A DNA stretch of 64,000 nucleotides from NCBI GenBank assembly GCA_022605405.1, contig JABYQQ010000003.1:1116001-1180000 (forward strand), given 5' to 3'. The notes under the pieces are model-generated. The model was not told the origin of the DNA and did no database searches. It saw only the letters and a list, made by a program, of their open reading frames with translations. The position numbers and the translations under genes were made by a program. Source of the stretch: Earliella scabrosa (lineage: Eukaryota > Basidiomycota > Agaricomycetes > Polyporales > Polyporaceae). Positions 58,075 through 64,000 of this stretch are shown here, piece by piece; the first letter of the stretch is position 1, and each line of letters starts with the position of its first letter.

Positions 58075-60496
58075 ATGGCTTGGACTCTCGAATCTCGTCC
58101 TCTCCGAGCTTTTGCCGCGCTCGCCATTGGTCTTGCGAGCGTTGGCGTCGCGGCCTTCGACAACAGCCGTTTCGATAACGTGCGTATTTCTGTCCCTTCC
58201 CATCAGATTGTACAAAGTCTTACCCATTTGGTCCATGATGCAATACAGGTCGCCGTGTACGGACCATCGTTGCATATCCGGTAGTGTTTTGTGCTGATTG
58301 TTCGGTCCATGCAGCTACTGGGGCCAGAACTCGTACGGTGCAACTCACCTCGACGACCCGGCGAACTACCAGAAGAGGTTGTCCTTCTACTGCCAGGTGG
58401 GTCGTTGTCTTTTTGACCTGTACTGTTCAATGTTCATCTGGACCACATACAGGACGATGCGATCGACGTCATCCCGATTGCCTTCATTAACAAGTTCGCC
58501 GGTACCGGAGGCAAGCCCGTTCTGGAACTCGCCAACGTAAGAACGCCCAAACCCACAGCTGTACCCTGGACATCTTCTGACCGGCTGGCACTCTACTAGA
58601 TCTGTAACGCAAAGGACAACTCGACGTTCCCGGGCACGGGTCTCGTCAACTGCTCACCATTGGCTGCCGACATCAAGGGCTGCCAGGCCAGAGGCAAGAT
58701 CCTGACCCTGAGTCTCGGTGGCGGTGGCGCGAGCGTTGGCTTCCAGTCCGACGCGGATGCTCAGGCACTCGCCGATACGATCTGGAACGACTTCCTGGGT
58801 GGTTCGAGCTCCACTCGTCCTTTCGGCGATGCGGTTCTCGACGGGTAAGTCGCCCAGACCGGACTTGGTCGTCCGATGTTACTTCCTAACAGACTCTCAC
58901 TCTCCCATGTAGTGTTGACCTCGACATCGAAGGGGGTGGTTCTAACGGCTACGCCGCCTTCGTCACGCGCTTGCGATCTCACTTCAACGGCGCAAGCAAG
59001 AAGTAAGCTACGTCTCGCACAACATGCGTTTGGGCTTCGCTGACAGCGCGACACTGACAGGTACTATATCACCGCCGCACCTCAATGCGTCTATCCCGAT
59101 GCTTCCCTCGGCGCTGTCCTGGTTGCCGTGGCCTTCGACGCAGTCTACGTGCAGTTTTGTACGTCATTACGATCTTTGTGACCGCCAGCCCTATCATGTG
59201 TCTGATCTGAACTTCCTGCAGACAACAACCCGTGTGGATTGCAGACGTACAACTCGAACGTGAGTTCTTGCGTAATCCCATTGTTTATCTATACTAAGCT
59301 AAACGACGTCCTATCCCCGCGTCGTAGAACTTCAACTTCGGTATCTGGTATGACAGCCTGCTGTTCCCAGCAGATTCGGACATTCGATTGATCGGACGTC
59401 ATTCTAGGGACATTTGGGCAAGAAACAGCCGCAACCCGAACGTCAAGGTTTATGTCGGAGCTCCTGCATCGACCACGGCCGCCGGTGGCGGGTACCAGGA
59501 GCCTGGCACATTGGCCACCATCCTCAAGAACACGCGCAACCGGTTCCCTTCCTTCGGAGGTGAGCAGATTGTACGTCTTATCTTGAACCGTCCACTCACA
59601 TGCTACGCAGGTCTCATGTTGTGGGATGCTTCGCAAGCATTCAGTGAGTGAATTGCTCGAGCGATGCTTCAACCGTCGCTAAACGGCCGTCCAGACAACA
59701 ACCGGTACGATCGCGCGGCCAAGCAAGTGCTTGTTGCTGCCGGCGGAACTGGCTTCACGTTCCCGCCGTGTTCTGCCCCGGCCTTCGTCTCGGGGACCGG
59801 CTATACCGGTAACAGCCAAGTGTCGCACAACGGGTAAGCCAGATCGTCAATGGATTCGCAAGAAGTCCCGACATGCTAACTGTTACGTGATCGCCTTCTA
59901 CTCTCCGCCTACGTAGCTACATCTGGCAAGTGAGTACTAAGCTCTGCGTCCTATCGGAAAATGACATGCTCACCGTCGCCGTTACCCTCAGTCTAAGTGG
60001 TGGTCTTCCAACACGCCCAGCGCGGATCCCAACGGTGATTGGAACCCTAGTACGTGGTTCAGAGATACCATACCGCTCCATTCTCCTGAAGAGCCCGTGC
60101 AGTCAGCGCTTGCCAAGGTGGCTCGTCGACGTCGGCCCCCGGGAGCACACCCACCAACAACCCAGGTGGGAGCTGCGGTGGTGTAGCTGCGTGGTCGTCA
60201 AGCATAGCCTACACCGGTGGTGCCCAAGTGACCTACAAGTTCGTCCACGTTTCTCTGTCTGTGAGTTCCCTGAGCGCGTGCTGACATCACCCCTTTCTCG
60301 AACCAGCGGGCACCTGTGGACCGCGAAATGGTGGACGCAGAACGAGACACCCGGCAGTACGTTCCCGGTTCCGAACACGACGTCGCGGTCTAGACTGACG
60401 CACTTGATTGCAGGCAGCAGCGGTGTCTGGACTGACAACGGTGCCTGTTCCGCGAGCAGGAGAGAGCTCAAGCCCTCTCGTTTCTTCCGCTTCTGA
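58075..60496 (+). CDS. Secreted class III GH18 chitinase with two chitin-binding modules
   Basis: Seventeen exons encode 477 residues; the exon sum is a multiple of three. The signal peptide is MAWTLESRPLRAFAALAIGL (mature end near AAFDNSRFDN). The GH18 barrel follows: NVAVYWGQNSYG, DVIPIAFINKF, KILTLSLGGGGASVGF, catalytic DGVDLDIEGG (DxxDxDxE at 174-181, acid E181), YYITAAPQCVYPDASLG, VKVYVGAPASTTAAGGGYQ and GLMLWDAS. After a Pro/Ser region come two CBM5/12-like modules: GNSQVSHNGYIWQSKWWS and WSSSIAYTGGAQVTYNGHLW with TAKWW. The tail ends RRELKPSRFFRF. The enzyme hydrolyses beta-1,4-GlcNAc polymers in fungal or insect walls; in mushrooms such enzymes act in wall remodelling and autolysis. 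Exons are 58075-58179, 58249-58256, 58315-58396, 58453-58536, 58600-58844, 58913-59002, 59061-59158, 59222-59259, 59328-59347, 59408-59559, 59611-59643, 59695-59833, 59917-59929, 59992-60049, 60103-60238, 60307-60356, 60414-60496. Confidence 0.96.
58249..58256 (+). other. 8-nt microexon of the chitinase gene
   Basis: The bases GTCGCCGT are flanked by ATACAG and GTACGG. They give Val-Ala and the first two bases of Val, completed by the C at 58315. Only this join produces the canonical first strand NVAVYWGQN of class III chitinases. Flanking introns are 69 and 58 nt. Confidence 0.8.
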
Positions 60497-63373
60497 GCGG
60501 ACTTCTTATTGGACGATCCATATTGGGGGTGCGAGCGAGTGCTTCCCCGGTTCTCGACTGTCAAATTGACTCAATCAGGGCCGTGCCCCGCGCACGGATG
60601 GGGGGCTCCATCGAATGTGTTTTATTCATGTACTCTAACGATCCGGATGACCGCTACGAGGGAGATATTTCGGATGCACTATGCGGGGGAGGGGCGGTGC
60701 GAGTGTGCGAAGAGCTGGAGGGTTCGGGGCGGACTTGGCAGGAAGGGTCGGCATCCATCTGGGGTGGAGGAACGTGGCGCGTGTGTAACCATCGATAGCG
60801 CGAATACAAAGACACGAAACGTACACTCTGATGCGAGCCCGCTGACTGCCTCCGAGAACACGAGTATGGAAATATGACCGTCCAGGCCCTTCGTCGCCGC
60901 CCGTTCTCGAGTCCTCTCCTCGTCCGACTGAATGGACAAGGTGCCGAGTATGTCAGCGACCTGGACAGCGCCATTCCAGATCTTCTCGAACCGTGCGCTG
61001 CGATGCATTCCGTGACTCTGTCCCGATTAGATTGCCTGAGCCAGAACGACGGCACATGAAGAGCAGCGGAGTCGAGCAAGCACTGAGCATTTGGAAGTCG
61101 AACCTTGTTTGCATGAGCTCGGACCCCTACATACCGTCGTCCCGGTCCAGGATTTGCGCCGAAGTTCCGGTCGAGGCGGATCTCCGCCTTGCTTTTCGTG
61201 CAGTCGAAGCCGGCCAGTCCATCCCTGCACGACCGCGCGTACGACTCCCGGGGGGCGCACGCGTCGCCTCATCTCCGCCCTGCGCTCGCACGAACTTTCC
61301 TCGAATGACGTTGAGTGCGGCCTATGTGGCGCGTTGTCGCCCACTCTCCGTCGAGAACGTCCCCCTGCCTCCGCGAAAAGATCTATTCGTGAGCGCGAGA
61401 CCCCCACACCGCCCGACTGCGCCCATGATGCATGAGCAGCCACTCGCACCGATGTGCGAACGCGCCGGAGAGAATGAAAGGCAGATCCGCCCTTCGGGCT
61501 TCATGTCCTGCCTCGCAGTGTGTCCAGGAGGGTCCGGGAGGGATGCGGGAGCACACGGACAGGGTCCTGGGCAGCGTCCTGACGAAGCATTCTCCCAACC
61601 ACGCCTCATTTCACATTCAAGTTGAGCGGCCTGGTAGGGCAGACATTCTCCTTGGACGGCACGAGTCCAGCAATACCTGCGCACCATCGCCGTGCAAGAA
61701 CGTTGGTCCGACCAGCCGCTCGCCGGACCCAAGTCCGCATCGTGATGCAGAGAGGTTCAGCCGTTCGAGCTCATATTGCGCGCCTCGCTGAGTGAAGCAC
61801 CGTACGTTCTTTGGTGGTCCGAGTTGGGCGGATCGGGCCCTGCCAGTTGGAGCGTCGCCTGTGCCTTTGTCAGTTAACCGCCTGCCTGCCATCGACGACG
61901 TCCGAAGAGGTGACAAGAGGATCCGGCAGTGAGGACGCTCTTGCTCTTGCGCCTCGCGCTCGACTTGGAAACTCACCTGTGCCAGTCCCGAGGCCAGCGA
62001 CCCTGAGCGAACCCTGCCCAGTGCGCGGTCTCAAAGGGGGTTGAGAAGCAGCGTGATGGCCCAATCATAGTACATGGGTGCGCGGCGCCCCCAACGTCCG
62101 ACTGGTCATCGGACATCTGCATATCACGCACGATGCACTGCAGCGTACCACAAATGCATCAGCGCACGCATTTGCTGGGCAATGCCTTGCCCAGGATCGC
62201 CTGATTGCAGCACCGTACGAGTCGCACGCCCGTGCCTCCTGGTCGTCGCTGGATTCTGAGTAGAACTGAGAAGGGCCGGTGGGTCGACTGCCTCGCTGCT
62301 GGTGGGCAGTGCGCCGACAGCTGCGGGGCCGCTCGTGGTAATTGGGCAGTCCGGCCTCTGATTCTTGGGATCTGGCCTGCAACTAGGAACGGAGCTGCCA
62401 TCGAGGAGTGGTGGCGCCCCGGAAGACACAGTCATCTGGTCAGTGCACGCTTCGTGGTGGTTGATTGACAGCGCATCACGTACCACAGCGGCACACATCC
62501 AGCTTCACGGAGCCAGAGCAGATGCAGGATTACTGGCGATCGTTATCCCGTCAAGGTTGGACACTGAGGCTGTTCCGTAAGTAACGCGGCCACGTAAGAA
62601 TAGCTCCAACCTAGAGCCTTCTTGAAGCTTAAGACTCGGAGACTCGTAAGGTAGAGGCTGGCGCAAGGAGTGTTACAGAAGGTCCTTGCTACGTTGAGGG
62701 CGATAAATGCCTTGAGGAACCTAGATCGCCCCCGAGCTGGCGGCTCCGAGCGAAACGTGGGCTGTCAGCTTACGACACCCGCTGCCGTCCAAACTCATAA
62801 GGTAGTGTGGCTTCCAAACAGAGGGCCTCGCGTTTGGGGATGTGCAGACAGCGATGGCCAGACGGTCGATGGCTGTGCGTCCGGTCACAACAGGTGCGCC
62901 AGGTGCGCTCCCTGGAAGCAACAAGCTCCGGATTCACGGATTCCACGCCAAGTCAAGTCGTGTGAGCCGGACGGGCACTTATAGCATACGCCGTGGCGAG
63001 AACATACCTTTGAGTTCGATAGTACCGGCAAGGAGTCTAACATGAGTCAATCGATGGAAGCCCGTGCAAGAATAGCTGCCGCCAGGAGCCGACGTACATT
63101 GCGCGGGTGCAATGCAAGGCTGAACAGGAGAAACCATTGCCTTAAAATGGGAGAGAAACGGGTGTCGGATTGCGTTGGAGGTCCAGTACAACAGGGCGTT
63201 CGGGTTGCAATACACGCGATAGTAGATAGCACAAGAAAGCGCAAAACATTACAACCTATGACGAGAGCAGAGTGAACGAATATGGACACTAGACAGCGAT
63301 TAACGTAATGCCACAGGGAGTATCGCACACTCGAGAGCAAACGACCGCAATAAATAGCCCGCCAAGCCTCCTG
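60497..63373. other. 2.9-kb region without a supported gene
   Basis: Between the chitinase stop and the right-edge gene I see no coding sequence I can defend. Open frames such as 60993-61625 (plus) and 61732-61322 (minus) overlap each other and are Arg/Ser/Pro/Cys-rich. There is no transposase, reverse transcriptase, tRNA or terminal repeat that I recognise. From about 62580 to 63370 GC content is lower than in the flanks, with phrases such as AGCTTAAGACTCGGAGACTC at 62627. Confidence 0.45.
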
Positions 63374-64000
63374 TCATCGCTCTTGGGAGGCGAGTGTCGT
63401 GCTCCTCTCGGAACTAGTGTTCCGTTTTGGCGTCACGTCGTCGCCGATTGCAGAGTGTGAGTTGAGGAGCAGGGAGTTAATCGCCATACTCTCGCGCGAA
63501 CGTGGCGAATCGCTGCTACTTTGCGCAGAAGACGCAGAGGAATAGGGAGACGGAGGGAGGTCGTGCGCATGCGCATGCATCGCCTCCTGCGACGGCGAAG
63601 CCCGAGTTCGCGGGTGAGGTGGAGGAGAACGGGAGGTACGTCGACGCTTGCGCGTTTGCTGGCTTGAGGAAGAAGGCATCCTGTCGCGGCTCAGATCCAC
63701 CGTAGATGATGAAGAGCTTGTTCGCTGGTGAGCATGATGGGCGTGTTCATAGTGCAGTTGCGGAGGAGCCGGTGCATGTGGCGAGTGATGGTAGGATGCA
63801 GGAGGAGACGGGAAGTGATGCGAGTGCGAGTAGGAATGCGAATGGTGGCTGTCTGGTACGTGCAGAGGAGGCACCGGCGGCGGGATCGCGGGGACGTGTG
63901 GAGCCTGGTAAATGTCAAGCATTGTTCGATGCAGGCTTGCAAGTGAAGCGACACGCTGAAGCTCCTGTCAGTACAGATCGGTGGGAGCCATGGGCGGGCT
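63374..64000 (-). CDS. His/Ser/Pro-rich protein, 5' part outside the window
   Basis: The last exon runs from 63964 (after a CTGACAG acceptor) to the stop at 63374. The visible 195 or so residues begin ELQRVASLASLHRTMLDIYQ, a likely helix, then PAIPPPVPPLHVPDSHHSHS and a His/Tyr/Ser/Pro-rich tract with HSHSYSHSHH and HYEHAHHAHQ. A basic patch TRKRRRTSRSPPPHPRTR could be a nuclear localisation signal, and the C terminus is Ser-rich. A stop codon directly upstream of the acceptor in the same frame supports the intron. Composition suggests a nuclear regulator, but the DNA-binding or catalytic part is beyond the edge and no family is assigned. Confidence 0.7.

Noticed and set aside
1..64000. CRISPR arrays, bacterial operons, phage or integrase genes
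   Set aside because: No regularly spaced repeats and no prokaryotic gene organisation; spliceosomal introns occur throughout.

Overview
The window is nuclear DNA from a filamentous basidiomycete. Evidence: high GC, short (about 45-80 nt) GT-AG introns in nearly every gene, a few GC-AG introns, closely packed genes on both strands, and protein families typical of mushrooms and polypores. No rRNA, tRNA, CRISPR array, virus or intact transposon was recognised. A Polyporales-type genome is my guess; the species cannot be told from the sequence.

Layout. 0-11 kb: the 3'-incomplete end of a Ser/Pro-rich protein gene (-), an RXT2 (Rpd3L histone deacetylase subunit) homologue (+), and a first BLM10/PA200 proteasome-activator gene (+). 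11-18 kb: a HIT-domain protein (-), TRAX/translin-associated factor X (+), an orphan membrane-anchored protein (+) and a C3HC4 RING protein (-). 18.6-20 kb: a secreted Gly/Asn-rich repeat protein with a TATA promoter and symmetric repeat exons. 20.4-27.3 kb: SGT1/ecdysoneless (-), V-ATPase subunit F (+), TIM21 (-) and AIM18-type chalcone-isomerase-fold protein (-). 27.6-35.4 kb: a second, diverged BLM10/PA200 gene on the same strand as the first. 35.4-40 kb: no gene I can support. 40-46 kb: a tristetraprolin-type tandem CCCH zinc-finger protein (+) and a choline/ethanolamine kinase (-). 46-48 kb: an unresolved Pro/Ser-rich coding candidate. 48-54 kb: a DHA2-type MFS exporter (-) and mitochondrial DnaJ MDJ1 (-). 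55.3-60.5 kb: a SET-domain protein (-) head-to-head with casein kinase II alpha (+), then a class III GH18 chitinase with two chitin-binding modules (+). 60.5-63.4 kb: no gene supported. The right edge carries the 3' end of a His/Ser-rich protein (-).

The genes do not form one pathway. Recurring themes are proteasome and chromatin control (two BLM10, RXT2, SET, RING), mitochondrial biogenesis (TIM21, MDJ1, AIM18), RNA metabolism (TRAX, CCCH protein) and cell-wall or secreted proteins (chitinase, repeat protein). For ten multi-exon genes complete from start to stop I worked out every exon; in each case the exon lengths sum to a multiple of three and the conserved motifs join in frame. The most unusual items are the pair of intact BLM10 paralogues, the Kex2-site-containing secreted repeat protein built from phase-1 exons, and an 8-nt microexon in the chitinase.
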